Made by a program: the position numbers and the translations under genes
Shown: one piece after another, positions 26,311-35,034 of the stretch
Numbering within the stretch: position 1 is the first letter of the stretch
How the letters are laid out: each line of letters begins with the position of its first letter
Assembly: GCF_030264295.1 (NCBI RefSeq)
Contig: NZ_CP127173.1
Coordinates: forward strand, 10,485,501-10,549,500
DNA from: Amycolatopsis nalaikhensis
GTDB taxonomy: Bacteria > Actinomycetota > Actinomycetes > Mycobacteriales > Pseudonocardiaceae
Reading direction: 5' to 3'
DNA: 64,000 nucleotides
The notes under the pieces: generated by a model
The model's database searches: none
Seen by the model: only the letters and a program-made list of their open reading frames with translations
Told to the model about the DNA's origin: nothing

Positions 26311-26973
26311 ATGTCCCAGCCCACCCCGCCGCGGCAGGCGGCGGACGCGTGGAAGACGGCCGCCGTCCGGGAGGCCGAGTCCGCGCTCGACCGGAGCGTG
26401 AGCAAGTCGCGGCAGCTGCTCAAGGACCTCGCGAAGGTCAAGCTGCCGCCGGTCGACCGGACTCCGTCCCCCGAGCGGATCGCCGCGGTCAAGGCCGCCG
26501 CCTCGCGCCCGGACGCGCCGCCGCAGCTGCGGCTGCTCAAGCGGAAGGTCGACTCCGGCGCCCTTTCCTGGGAGGACGTCGCCTCCGGGAAAGCCTTCGC
26601 CGATCCCGAGGTCCGTGCGCTCGCCATGGGCAACCTCGGCGAAGCCCGCGAGATGTACCGAGAACTCCGCGAAGGCGCCACGGCCGACGAACTGATCGAG
26701 GCCCGCGCCGGCGGCCGCCCGGCCGACCCGCTGGCCGACACGGGGTACTCGCCCTACCCCGCCGCGCCCGCCCCGCCGCCGCCGCCGCAGAGCGAAGCGC
26801 CCAAGGAGGTGCCCCCGGCCCGGCCGCGCAGCGAATCGCGGTGGGACGACGACGACTTCGCCGACCCCCTCGCCGACGACGCCCCGCCGCGGCGGTCCGC
26901 TCCCCCGCGCTCCCCCCGCCGGGACGCTCCCCCGGCCGACGACGACTACTTCGGCAACTCCCCGCTCGGCTGA
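26311..26973 (+). CDS. Conserved acidic/proline-rich protein of the type VII-type locus, function unknown
   Basis: 220 residues; ATG 26311 with GGAGCG upstream, 9 bases after the previous stop, so probably co-transcribed. Residues 1-140 are helical and charged (ALDRSVSKSRQLLKDLAKVK); 140-220 are a Pro/Ala/Asp-rich disordered tail ending SPLG. No membrane segment or catalytic motif. I do not recognise a named family; co-occurrence suggests a cytosolic partner of the two preceding proteins. Its stop region (CCCGCTCGGCTGAC, 26961-26974) is repeated at 27061-27074, flanking a palindromic repeat. Confidence 0.7.
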   Translation: MSQPTPPRQAADAWKTAAVREAESALDRSVSKSRQLLKDLAKVKLPPVDRTPSPERIAAVKAAASRPDAPPQLRLLKRKVDSGALSWEDVASGKAFADPEVRALAMGNLGEAREMYRELREGATADELIEARAGGRPADPLADTGYSPYPAAPAPPPPPQSEAPKEVPPARPRSESRWDDDDFADPLADDAPPRRSAPPRSPRRDAPPADDDYFGNSPLG

Positions 26974-26983
26974 CCCGGGCGAG

Positions 26984-27060
26984 CTGAAGGGGACGTTCAT
27001 GTCATCTGATGCGGTGAAGGGTCCTTTCCTGTCATCACATGACAGGAAAGGACCCTTCAG
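26984..27060. repeat. Nested palindromic intergenic repeat, family B copy 1
   Basis: Begins CTGAAGGGGACGTTC and contains a perfect 20-bp stem, GAAGGGTCCTTTCCTGTCAT (27016-27035) and its complement (27039-27058), with a 3-nt loop. Two palindromic modules are spaced about 30 bp apart. It lies between convergent genes and is flanked by the 14-bp direct repeat CCCGCTCGGCTGAC. It could terminate transcription from both sides. Confidence 0.88.
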
Positions 27061-27084
27061 CCCGCTCGGCTGACGCGGGAAACG

Positions 27085-28062
27085 CTAGTCCTCGGACTTC
27101 TTTTCGTCCTCCGCCGGAGTTTCCGGCTCGGCCGGAGCGTCGGCGGTCACCTTCGCGTGCTCCGGTTCCTCCGAAGCCGCCTCGGCGTCCTTGCTCCGCA
27201 GCGATTCGGGTGCTTCCCGCGGCCCGCGCCGACCCGCGAGCACGAAGTACACCACCGCCCCCGCGAACAGTAGGATCGACGTCCACACGTTCACCCGCAG
27301 GCCGAGGATGTGGTTCGCGGTGTCGGTGCGCATCATCTCGATCCAGCCGCGGCCGACCGTGTAGCCCGCGACGTACAGCGCGAACGCCCGCCCGTGCCCG
27401 AGCTTGAACTTGCGGTCCGCCCACACCACCAGCAGCGCGACCAGCAGGTTCCAGATCAGCTCGTACAGGAACGTCGGGTGGACCGGGCTCTCCGGCAGCG
27501 GGATGTGGCCCGTCGCGACGCCGTTCAGCAGGTTGTCCGGGTCCTCCGGGTTGAACCGCTGGTAGACCTCCAGGCCCCACGGCAGGTCGGTGTGCGCGCC
27601 GTAGAGCTCCTGGTTGAAGTAGTTGCCGAGCCGCCCGATGGCCTGGGCGACGACGATGCCGGGGGCGATCGCGTCGGCCATCGCCGGCAGCGGGATGCCC
27701 TTGCGGCGGCAGGCGATCAGCGCGCCGACCGCGCCGAGGGCGATCGCGCCCCAGATGCCGAGGCCGCCGTCCCAGATCGCGAACGCGTTCCAGGGGTTCT
27801 TGCCCTCGGTGAAGTACAGCTCGGGGTCGGTGATCACGTGGTACAACCGGCCGCCGACCAGGCCGAACGGCACCGCGAACACGGCGATGTCGATGACCGT
27901 GCCCTTGGTCCCGCCGCGGGCGGCCCAGCGGCGCTCCCCCCACCAGATCGCCACGATGATGCCGGCGATGATGCACAGGGCGTACGCGCGGATCGGGATC
28001 GGTCCCAGGTGCCAGACCCCGCGGTCGGGGCTCGGGATCGTCGCGAGGTAGGCGGTCATCAC
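27085..28062 (-). CDS. lgt: Prolipoprotein diacylglyceryl transferase
   Basis: 325 residues with about seven membrane helices. Hallmarks are 'GLVGGRLYHVITD' (about 49-61) and the signature AQAIGRLGNYFNQELYG (about 138-154), whose Arg/Asn/Glu are essential in Lgt. The enzyme transfers diacylglycerol from phosphatidylglycerol to the lipobox cysteine of prolipoproteins. A charged, Glu/Ala-rich cytosolic tail of about 50 residues is longer than in E. coli Lgt but usual in actinobacteria. In M. tuberculosis lgt directly follows trpA; here about 7 kb separate them. Confidence 0.96.
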   Translation of the reverse strand: MMTAYLATIPSPDRGVWHLGPIPIRAYALCIIAGIIVAIWWGERRWAARGGTKGTVIDIAVFAVPFGLVGGRLYHVITDPELYFTEGKNPWNAFAIWDGGLGIWGAIALGAVGALIACRRKGIPLPAMADAIAPGIVVAQAIGRLGNYFNQELYGAHTDLPWGLEVYQRFNPEDPDNLLNGVATGHIPLPESPVHPTFLYELIWNLLVALLVVWADRKFKLGHGRAFALYVAGYTVGRGWIEMMRTDTANHILGLRVNVWTSILLFAGAVVYFVLAGRRGPREAPESLRSKDAEAASEEPEHAKVTADAPAEPETPAEDEKKSED

Positions 28063-28077
28063 GCGGCCACCGTAGCG

Positions 28078-29251
28078 CTAAGGCGCCGACGTCTCCAAGG
28101 CGGCCAGGTACCCCGCCACCAGCGCGTGCGCGACCTGGGTGACGGCTTGGTCGCGCGGGAGGAACCGTTCGTCGTGCAGGCTCGGCACGCCGGCGGTGTC
28201 GCCGAGGCCGACGAACAGCATCAGGCCGCGGGTCCCGTTGCCGCAGTAGTGGGCGAAGTCGTCGGCGCCGAACGAGCGGAACTTGTCGTCGACGGCGAAG
28301 CCCGCGTGCCGCAGCCAGCGTTGCGCGCCTTCGGCCAGGTCGGGGTCGTTGTTCAGCACCGGCTCGCACGGGCTGATCTGCAGCTCGGCCGTGCAGCCGT
28401 AGGCGCGGGCCGTGCCGTGCACGATGTCCGTGAGCGTCTCCAGCGCCTTCTCCCGGTCCTTCTCGCGCATCACGCGCAGGGAGCCGAACGCCGTCGCGCT
28501 GTTCGGGATGACGTTCGCCGCCGCGCCCGCCTGGATCCGCCCGATCGAGCAGACCGCGCCGAACACCGGGTCGATCCGCCGCGACGCCAGCTGCTGCAGG
28601 CTCACCACCAGCTGCGACAGCGCCAGGATCGGGTCGCGCAGCAGGTGCGGGTAGCCGGCGTGGCCGCCCTGGCCGTGCAGGGTCACCTCGAACTCGTCGG
28701 TGGACGCGTTCACCGGGCCGGGCACCGCCGAGACCACGCCGTGCGCGATCCGCGGCTGGACGTGCGCGCCGATCACCGCGTCCACGCCGTGCTCGGGCAG
28801 GATCCCCGACGCCACGACGTCGAGCGCGCCGGGCGGGGACGTCTCCTCCCGCGGCTGCAGCAGCGCCAGGATCGGCCGCGGCACGCCGACGCGCACCGCG
28901 GCCCGGCACACCGCGACCAGCGCGGCGAGGTGGACGTCGTGGCCGCACGCGTGCATCAGGTCGGACTCCGACGCCCACGGCACGCCGGTGCCCTCCAGCA
29001 CCGGGAGGGCGTCGAAGCTCGGCCCGCAGCGCCACGGCCGGGCCGTCGTCGGTGCCGGGCAGCCGGATGGCGCGGCCGGTCTTGGCCACGCGGGTCCCGT
29101 CGCCCGCGCCGAGCGCGCGCACCACCAGGCGGGCGGTGTCCTCCTCGTCGCCCGAGGCACGCGGGTCGGCGTGCACCGCGTGCCGGAGCTCGACGGCGGC
29201 GGGCAGCTCGTCGGCGATCGCCCGCGTCCACCGGGCCCACAGGTCACTCAC
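28078..29251 (-). pseudogene. M20-family amidohydrolase/peptidase with one apparent single-base frameshift
   Basis: From GTG 29251 the frame reads 'VSDLWARWTRAIADELPAAV ... AVALRAEL' until about 29017, then the coherent frame shifts to DALPVLEGTG ... SDLMHACGHDVHLAAL to 28078. Deleting one A at 29015/29016 (forward GAAGCTC to GAGCTC) restores the canonical 'RAELDALPV' of M20 hydrolases. Metal-ligand motifs ACGHDVH and QPREE and the dimerisation domain (HGQGGHAGYPH) are intact. It overlaps the amidohydrolase stop by 4 bases. Probably an active deacylase/amidohydrolase carrying a sequence error. Confidence 0.82.
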
Positions 29252-30372
29252 ACGTGCTCCAAGCGGTAGATCCTCTGCGCGTTCTCGTGTCCCACCAAAG
29301 CACACATCCGGACGGCGTCCACTTCGGACAGCGCGTCGGCGTCGAGCGCCGCGCGCAGGAAGTCCGAGAGTCCCTGCCGGAACAGGGCCGTGCCCAGGTG
29401 GTACAGCTCGGCCAGGCCGAACGCGTCGGTCGAGAAGAGCACCTTCCCGAACGGCGCGATCTCCAGGAAGCTCGGCCAGCACGGCCGGCGCCGGAACCCC
29501 GCGTTGTGCGTGATGAGCCCGGCGTCGACGAACACGTGCTCGAAGACCTGCGCCAGGTACGCGGCGTTGCGGTGGAACGGGTAGTTGTGCAGGAGCAGGA
29601 TCGGCACGCCGCGCTCGCGCGTCGCCCGCAGCAGGCCAGTGAGCAGCAGCGGGTCGCACCGGTGGAGGTCGACGTCGGCGTCGCCGTAGCCGACGTGGAA
29701 CTGCACCGGCAGGCCCAGGTCGAGGCCGGTGAAGACGAGGTGCCGGTGCAGGACCTCGTCGGCGAGCCGGGTGCCGCCCGCGGCGAGCCAGCGCCCGGCC
29801 GCGGCCTCGACCTCCGACGGCGACGGCCGCTCCCCCGCCAGCTCGAGCCCGGCGCGGTAGGCCGCGATCGACTTGAGCCCGACGGCGGTCGCCGCGCGTT
29901 TCTCCAGTTCGCCGGCGAAGGCGGCGGCGAACCCCGCGGCGGTGGACCCGCCGATCACCGCCTCGGCGACCTGTTCCAGCCGGACGACGTCGTGCGCGCG
30001 GGCACCGGCCAGCCCGGCGAACTCCGGCGTCGTGGTCAGCGCGTCCGGCAGGAACCCGCCGTCCAGCAGGAAGTCGGTCGTCCCGGTGCCGCGCAGGAAC
30101 CGCCGGGCCACCTCGGCCGCGCCCAGCTCGGCGCGGCGCTGCAGGTAGGCCTCGGCCGAAGCGTGCTTCGGCAGGTCGAGCACCGGCGCGCAGCGAGCCC
30201 GCACGGCCAGCCCGATCAGCGAGTCGAACAAGCTCGTGCCGAGCGGCGAAGGCGCGTCGGCCTCGGTGAGCATGGCCTCGAAGTCCGCGCGGGGCACGTC
30301 GCGGGTGACGACGCCGTGGCAGTGGTGGTCCACCAGCGGCAGGTCCGCGACGAACGGGAGCAGGTCGGTCAT
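29248..30372 (-). CDS. Amidohydrolase (amidohydrolase_2 TIM barrel, FluG N-terminal-like)
   Basis: 374 residues. Metal-site motifs of the amidohydrolase-2 barrel are VDHHCHG (about 15-21), QFHVGYGDADVDLH, LLLHNYPFHRNA and FSTDAFGLAELY. The overall layout resembles the N-terminal hydrolase half of FluG-type proteins, whose other half is a glutamine synthetase; such a synthetase lies nearby on the opposite strand. It overlaps both the permease stop (ATGA) and the M20 start (GTGA), forming a permease-amidohydrolase-M20 operon. Substrate unknown; cleavage of gamma-glutamyl amides or related compounds is a reasonable guess. Confidence 0.85.
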   Translation of the reverse strand: MTDLLPFVADLPLVDHHCHGVVTRDVPRADFEAMLTEADAPSPLGTSLFDSLIGLAVRARCAPVLDLPKHASAEAYLQRRAELGAAEVARRFLRGTGTTDFLLDGGFLPDALTTTPEFAGLAGARAHDVVRLEQVAEAVIGGSTAAGFAAAFAGELEKRAATAVGLKSIAAYRAGLELAGERPSPSEVEAAAGRWLAAGGTRLADEVLHRHLVFTGLDLGLPVQFHVGYGDADVDLHRCDPLLLTGLLRATRERGVPILLLHNYPFHRNAAYLAQVFEHVFVDAGLITHNAGFRRRPCWPSFLEIAPFGKVLFSTDAFGLAELYHLGTALFRQGLSDFLRAALDADALSEVDAVRMCALVGHENAQRIYRLEHV

Positions 30373-31801
30373 GCGCCTCCGTCCACTGTGCTCAGCCTTT
30401 CCCCCACCCTACGAGCGAAGCGCGGCGCGGACAGCACGGAGATCACCGCGAGCACCAGTACGGCCCCGGCCACCACCGGGAACCACCGCGCCGGACCCTC
30501 GGTCGGGTACGGCACCACGTTGACGTACACGGTGTAGCCGAGCACGGCGAGCGCGCCGATCGGGAACACGAGGTGCCACCGCGGCACGCGCATCCGGCGC
30601 TTCACGAACAGCAGCAGGATCGCGCCGACGGTGGTGAGCAGGTAGATCACCAGCAGGATCAGCGTGCCGATCGAGCCGGACCAGGCGAAGGTGTCCGACG
30701 CCGTCGCGCCGAAGAACAGCGCGCAGACCACGATGATCAGCACCGCCGCGCCGGTCACCGCGCTGACCGCCGCGACCGGCGTGCCCTGCGCCGACGTCCG
30801 GCCGAGGCCGCGGCCGCCGAAGGCGTCGCGCCCGAGGGCGTACAGCAGCCGCGAACCGCCGACGACGCACGCCAGGCAGCAGCCGAACGCGCTGATCGCG
30901 GCGCCGACGCTGATCACGTCGCCGACCCACGAGCCGACGTAGCGGCTGCCGAGGTCGCCGAGCAGGGACGGCGAGTCGTGGAACGCCGTCGCGTCGGTGC
31001 CGAACGCCATCATCTCGACGGCGGTGACCACGACGAAGTAGAGCCCGCCGAAGAGCGCCGTGCCGAGGATCGCGCGCGGGATGTTGCGCTTCGGGTCGTG
31101 GGTTTCCTCGCCGAGCGTCGCCGCGGCTTCGAAGCCCGCGAAGGACAGGAAGCCGAACACCGCGCCGAGGAACACCCCGGACAGCCCGGTTTCCGGCGTG
31201 AAGACGTCGAGGGTGAACCCGGCGTCACCCGGCGCGCCGCCGGCCAGCAGGCGCACCAGGATCACCACGGTGACCAGCAGGATCACCGCGATGGTCACGC
31301 CTTCGACAGCGAGCAGCGTGCTCGTGCCGCGGCGCGCGGGCACCACCGACAGCAGCCACGCGCCGATCAGCGCGACGGCCGTCAGCACGAACGGGCCCCA
31401 CGACGGCGGGTTCGGCCAGATCCCCACCTGGGTGAGGAAAGCCGTGCCGAGGGTGCCCGCGGCCGAGTCGTGACGACGGCGTAGAACGTGTACGTGCCCA
31501 GGAGGCCGAGGCCGGAGACGACGCCGGCGCGCGGGCCGAGCGTCGCGCCGACGAACGCGTACACCGAGCCCGCGTGCTGGTAGTACTGGCAGAGCTTGAC
31601 GAAGCCGTACGCGACCAGCAGCACCCCGACCGCCGAGAGGAGGAAGGCGAGCGGGACGGCGCGCCCGGCGGCGGCCGCGGTCTGCTGGGGGTTGATGTTG
31701 GCGGCCATGCTGGGGGCCATCAGCGCCACGGACAGCCCGACGGCCTGCCAGACCGAGAGCGAGCGGCGCAGCCCTGGACGGGTTTCGACGGTGTCTGACA
31801 C
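30369..31801 (-). pseudogene. APC-family amino acid/amine permease with one apparent single-base frameshift
   Basis: From GTG 31801 the sequence 'RRSLSVWQAVGLSVALMAPS' continues through GTYTFYAVVT, then the coherent frame shifts at about 31466 to AAGTLGTAFLTQVGIWPNPP and runs to 30369. Inserting one base to turn GAGTC (31465-31469, forward) into GAGCTC restores a single permease of about 478 residues with roughly twelve membrane helices. Overlap with the downstream amidohydrolase start is 4 bases. Likely imports the amine/amino acid used by the neighbouring enzymes. Probably a sequence error, not a dead gene. Confidence 0.82.
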
Positions 31802-31854
31802 GATCTCCACCTCTTTCTCAGGCAATCGATCCAGTGAACTACGACGGGGGCAGG

Positions 31855-33213
31855 ATGAGCCAGCTCGATCGGGCAGAACTCGCGCAGCAGGGCGCACTCC
31901 GGGCCGACGCCCTGCGCGCGGCCGGCGTCGAGCTCGTCGCGCTGACGTTCGTGGACAACAGCGGCGTCGTGCGGGTCAAGGCGGTGCCGGTGGACCGGCT
32001 GTGGTCGGCGGCGGCGTGGGGGGTCGGGGCGTCGAACTCGTTCGACTTCTTCCTGGCCACCGACGACATCACGGGCGGGACGTACTCGCGCGGCCCGGTC
32101 GGTGACCTGCGGCTGCACCCGGACCTCGACGCGCTCGTACCGCTGGCCGCGCAGCCGGGCTGGGCGTGGGCGCCGGTCCGCAAGTACGACCAGGACGGCG
32201 AACCGCACCCGCAGGACCCGCGCGCGCTGGCCGCGATGGCGGCGGATCGCCTGGCCGCCTTGGGCTACAACGCGCGGATGGCGTTCGAGGTCGAGTGGGT
32301 GGTCACGACGCCGGACGCGCCGGACGACCCGCGTTCGGCGGCGCCGGGCCCGGCTTACGGTTTCGCGCGGCTTTCCGCGCGGGCGGACTACCTGCGTGCG
32401 CTGGTGTCCACTTTGTCCGCTCAGGGCATCGAGGTGGAGCAGATCCACCCGGAGTACGCGGCGGGCCAGTTCGAGGTGTCGGTGGCCGCGGACGACCCGG
32501 TGCGCGCGGCGGACGTCGCGGTGCTGACGCGCGAAACGATCCGGACGGTCAGCGCCCGCCACGGGTTCCGGGCTTCGTTCTCGCCGAAGTTCGAGCCGGG
32601 CGGCGTCGGCAACGGCGGCCACGTGCACCTGAGCATCTGGGACGGCGACCGCAACCTGTGCGCCGGCGGCGACGGCCGGTTCGGCCTGACACCGACGGCG
32701 GAGGCGTTCGCGGCGGGCATCTTCACGCGGCTGCCGGCGTTGCTGGCGATCGGCGCGCCGTCGGTGGTCAGCTACCTGCGGCTGGAGCCCCACCACTGGG
32801 CGGGCGTGTTCAGCGCGTGGGGCCTGGAGAACCGCGAGGCCCCGCTGCGGCTGGTCAGCGGCCCGGCGGGCCAGCGCGACCGGGCGGCGAACTTCGAGGT
32901 CAAGTGCTTCGACCTGACAGCGAACCCGTACCTGGTGGTGGCGGGGCTGCTGTTCGCGGGCCTGGCCGGGATCTCTTCGGAAGCCTCCTTGCCGGAGCCG
33001 GTCGACGTCGACCCGGGAACGCTCCCGTCGGCGACGCGGCTGCCCACGTCGCTGGCGGACGCGGTGGCGGCGTTCGAAGCCGATTCCGTGCTGACGTCGG
33101 CGTTCGGGACCGAGCTGGCGACGACGTTGATGGACGTCCGCCGCGGCGAGATCGACCGGCTCGGTGCGCTGCCGCCGTCGGAGCTGTGCGCGGTGGTGCG
33201 GTACCTACATTGA
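31855..33213 (+). CDS. Glutamine synthetase-family protein (FluG/gamma-glutamylamide synthetase-like)
   Basis: 452 residues from ATG 31855 with GGGGGCAGG upstream. It has the N-terminal beta-grasp (LVALTFVDNSGVVRVKAVPV) and catalytic domain with 'FEVEWVV', 'HPEYAAGQFEVS' and the ATP-site signature GNGGHVHLSIWD. Sequence differs from housekeeping GlnA and resembles the GS-like enzymes that ligate glutamate to amines (FluG, gamma-glutamylpolyamine synthetases). It is divergent, 53 bases from the permease-amidohydrolase operon, supporting a shared role in amine uptake and glutamylation. True glutamine synthesis is less likely. Confidence 0.85.
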   Translation: MSQLDRAELAQQGALRADALRAAGVELVALTFVDNSGVVRVKAVPVDRLWSAAAWGVGASNSFDFFLATDDITGGTYSRGPVGDLRLHPDLDALVPLAAQPGWAWAPVRKYDQDGEPHPQDPRALAAMAADRLAALGYNARMAFEVEWVVTTPDAPDDPRSAAPGPAYGFARLSARADYLRALVSTLSAQGIEVEQIHPEYAAGQFEVSVAADDPVRAADVAVLTRETIRTVSARHGFRASFSPKFEPGGVGNGGHVHLSIWDGDRNLCAGGDGRFGLTPTAEAFAAGIFTRLPALLAIGAPSVVSYLRLEPHHWAGVFSAWGLENREAPLRLVSGPAGQRDRAANFEVKCFDLTANPYLVVAGLLFAGLAGISSEASLPEPVDVDPGTLPSATRLPTSLADAVAAFEADSVLTSAFGTELATTLMDVRRGEIDRLGALPPSELCAVVRYLH

Positions 33214-33873
33214 CGCGGCGACTTCTTCGCGCAGCTGCGGGAGTTTCGCGTAGAGGCGGTCGCCGGGGCATTCGGTGTTGTAGTAGTCGCGGTGGCTTTT
33301 GATCTCTTCGACGGGAATGCCGTACTGGCGGCAGATGTGCGCGCAGAAGAGAACGAGCGACGCCCACTGCGCCTCGGGCGGCTCGACACTGGTGTAGGTG
33401 CCTTCGTTTTCGATGCCGATGGCGTTGGTGTTCTGCCCGGGGCAGTGCGCGCCCTGGATCATGGTGGTGCGGCCGCGAAGGGCGTCGAGACTGCCGTGCC
33501 GCCCTTCGAGCCGGTACCCGCCCCGGCTGACGGTGAAGTGCTGGCCGGTGTCGGACCAGCCGTTGTTGTCCATGTGGTCGTGCTGGTCGTCGCGGGCGAC
33601 CTGGAAGGCGTGGGCGAGGGAGTAGTCGGTGCTGTTGGCGCTGGCGATGTGGTGGATGAGGATGCGGTTGGCCGGGTGGTCGAGGGTGGTGAGGGCGTCG
33701 GCCGGTGGGCGCGCGCCCCACTCGGCGCAGGAGTAGACGCGCGGTTCAGTGGCGGCCTGGGCGGCTTGGGCGGCTTGGGCGGCTTTCGGGAGGATGAGCC
33801 CGGCTGCCCCGGCGACGGCCAGCCCGGCGGTGCCGCGGAGGAAGGTGCGCCGCGGGAGGTGTCCGAGATCCAT
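33205..33873 (-). CDS. Tat-exported N-acetylmuramoyl-L-alanine amidase (PGRP/amidase_2 domain)
   Basis: 222 residues from ATG 33873. The N-terminus has a twin-arginine signal (LPRRTFLRGTAGLAVAGAAG) ending in an AAQ repeat (AAQAAQAAQAA). The mature domain shows the zinc-amidase/PGRP fold: ILIHHIASAN (first zinc His), the conserved 'AIGIENEGTY' strand and HRDYYNTECPGD with the remaining His/Cys ligands. Cleaves the amide between muramic acid and the stem peptide. Its 3' end overlaps the GS-like gene by 9 bases, convergently. Confidence 0.9.
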   Translation of the reverse strand: MDLGHLPRRTFLRGTAGLAVAGAAGLILPKAAQAAQAAQAATEPRVYSCAEWGARPPADALTTLDHPANRILIHHIASANSTDYSLAHAFQVARDDQHDHMDNNGWSDTGQHFTVSRGGYRLEGRHGSLDALRGRTTMIQGAHCPGQNTNAIGIENEGTYTSVEPPEAQWASLVLFCAHICRQYGIPVEEIKSHRDYYNTECPGDRLYAKLPQLREEVAASM

Positions 33874-33920
33874 GCGGTGAACCGTGCCGCGGCGGCGTAC
33901 AGGTTTCGTACAAACGCCTT

Positions 33921-34484
33921 TCAGAGGCGCAGGGTGGCCTCGAAGGGGCGGGTGAGGTGGAGTTCGCCGTTCTCGCTCTTGGCAATCGGGACGTATTCGC
34001 CGCCTTCGAGCTCGAAGAGGGTGGCCGCGGTCGGTTCGAGCGGCTCGACCAGGAGGTAATACGGGATCAAAGCCTCGGCGTAGAGGGCCCACTTCAGGAT
34101 CCGGTCCTGCACCTTTGTCGACGGTGAAACAATCTCGGTAGCCAGGAGCACCTCGCTCGCCGAGTAGGCGACGGTGTCGACTTCCGGACAGGTCACGATC
34201 ACCAGGTCCGGGATCAGCAGGCGCCGCCCACCGAAGCGCACGTTCACCCCGGGCAGGACCTCGGTGTCATCGGGGGCGGCCGACGCGGAGGCGAGCTGCA
34301 GCTTCTGCAGAATTCTCTGGTGCGTCGAAGTCGGTGCTGGGCTCACGAGGAGTACCCCGTCGACGAGTTCGATCCGCTGGAGTGAGGTCTGGTCCTCGGG
34401 CAGAGCGAGCACTTCGTCGACCGTCCAGCCCTCGGGTCGGGGAGGGATGCTGAACTCCGCCGACGGTTCAGTCGGTGCTGCCAT
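33921..34484 (-). CDS. Uma2-family (DUF820) putative restriction-endonuclease-fold protein
   Basis: 187 residues matching Uma2/DUF820: N-terminal 'PRPEGWTVDEVLALPEDQ', then ELVDGVLLVSP, the PD-(D/E)xK-like segment IPDLVIVTCPEVD, and EIVSPSTKVQDRILKWALYA with the active-site Glu. Length is typical. Uma2 proteins are abundant in actinobacteria and cyanobacteria; the nuclease fold is predicted but in vivo function is unknown. Stand-alone gene, leftward. Confidence 0.88.
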   Translation of the reverse strand: MAAPTEPSAEFSIPPRPEGWTVDEVLALPEDQTSLQRIELVDGVLLVSPAPTSTHQRILQKLQLASASAAPDDTEVLPGVNVRFGGRRLLIPDLVIVTCPEVDTVAYSASEVLLATEIVSPSTKVQDRILKWALYAEALIPYYLLVEPLEPTAATLFELEGGEYVPIAKSENGELHLTRPFEATLRL

Positions 34485-34618
34485 CGCACTTCACCTCCGC
34501 TCCAGCGTGTCGCCGCAGGTCTGCTCCAGTGTGGCATGTCCGCTCGGTCCCCTCGTTGTGGATCATCACACGAGGAGTATGCGGACCGCCACCGACAGTT
34601 CTGGATCAGGTGAGGGTG

Positions 34619-34999
34619 TCACGCAGGTGAAACAGCCAGCTCTTCCGCGCCGCTGTACAGCCGGATCTTGAAGCGGATGTGCTCCTGGTGCTCGCGCAGC
34701 CGCTCGATCTGGGCCTCGACCCGCTGCTCGTGCTCGCGCAGGACCTCGACCCGTTCCTCGCGCGTCGCCTCGCCGGAGCGCAGCAGCTCCACGAACCGCA
34801 GCATCTCCGCCACGGGCAACCCCGTGTACCGCAGGCACCTCAGCAGCTGCAGGAACTCCACGTCCTGCTCGGTGAAGAACCGCCGCCCGCCCGCCGTGCG
34901 GCCCACCTCGTGCAGCAGGCCGATGCGCTCGTAGTACCGCAGCGTGTCGATCGTGAAGCCGGTCTTTTCGGTCACCTGGGCCGGGGTGTAGGTGGTCAC
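34619..34999 (-). CDS. MerR-family transcriptional regulator
   Basis: 126 residues from GTG 34999. The winged helix-turn-helix spans residues 1-70 (TYTPAQVTEKTGFTIDTLRY, YERIGLL, RRFFTEQDVEFL), followed by a long dimerisation helix with RLREHQEHIRFKI. No metal-binding cysteines, so probably a small-molecule or stress sensor rather than a metal sensor. A MerR-type palindrome and a TTGACC -35 element directly upstream suggest autoregulation. No divergent target gene is adjacent. Confidence 0.9.
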   Translation of the reverse strand: MTTYTPAQVTEKTGFTIDTLRYYERIGLLHEVGRTAGGRRFFTEQDVEFLQLLRCLRYTGLPVAEMLRFVELLRSGEATREERVEVLREHEQRVEAQIERLREHQEHIRFKIRLYSGAEELAVSPA

Positions 35000-35014
35000 G
35001 GCACCCAGCCTCGC

Positions 35015-35034
35015 ACCTGGAGCCCGGTCCAGGT
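35015..35034 (-). promoter_or_regulatory. MerR-type operator for the 34619-34999 regulator
   Basis: Perfect 7-bp arms ACCTGGA (35015-35021) and TCCAGGT (35028-35034) with a 6-base centre. On the minus strand a -35-like TTGACC (within 35032-35037) precedes the palindrome, the usual arrangement for MerR activators, which bind between -35 and -10. The -35 element lies inside the last codons of trpA. Confidence 0.65.

Noticed and set aside
26984..27060. Insertion sequence
   Set aside because: No transposase or IS-length internal sequence; only a palindrome with flanking direct repeat.
27310..30537. A 1075-codon plus-strand open frame
   Set aside because: Runs antisense across lgt, the M20 and amidohydrolase genes; composition is that of a shadow.
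28078..31801. Genuine decay of the amidohydrolase/permease operon
   Set aside because: Only one indel per gene, all motifs intact, same GAGCTC context as in the his genes.
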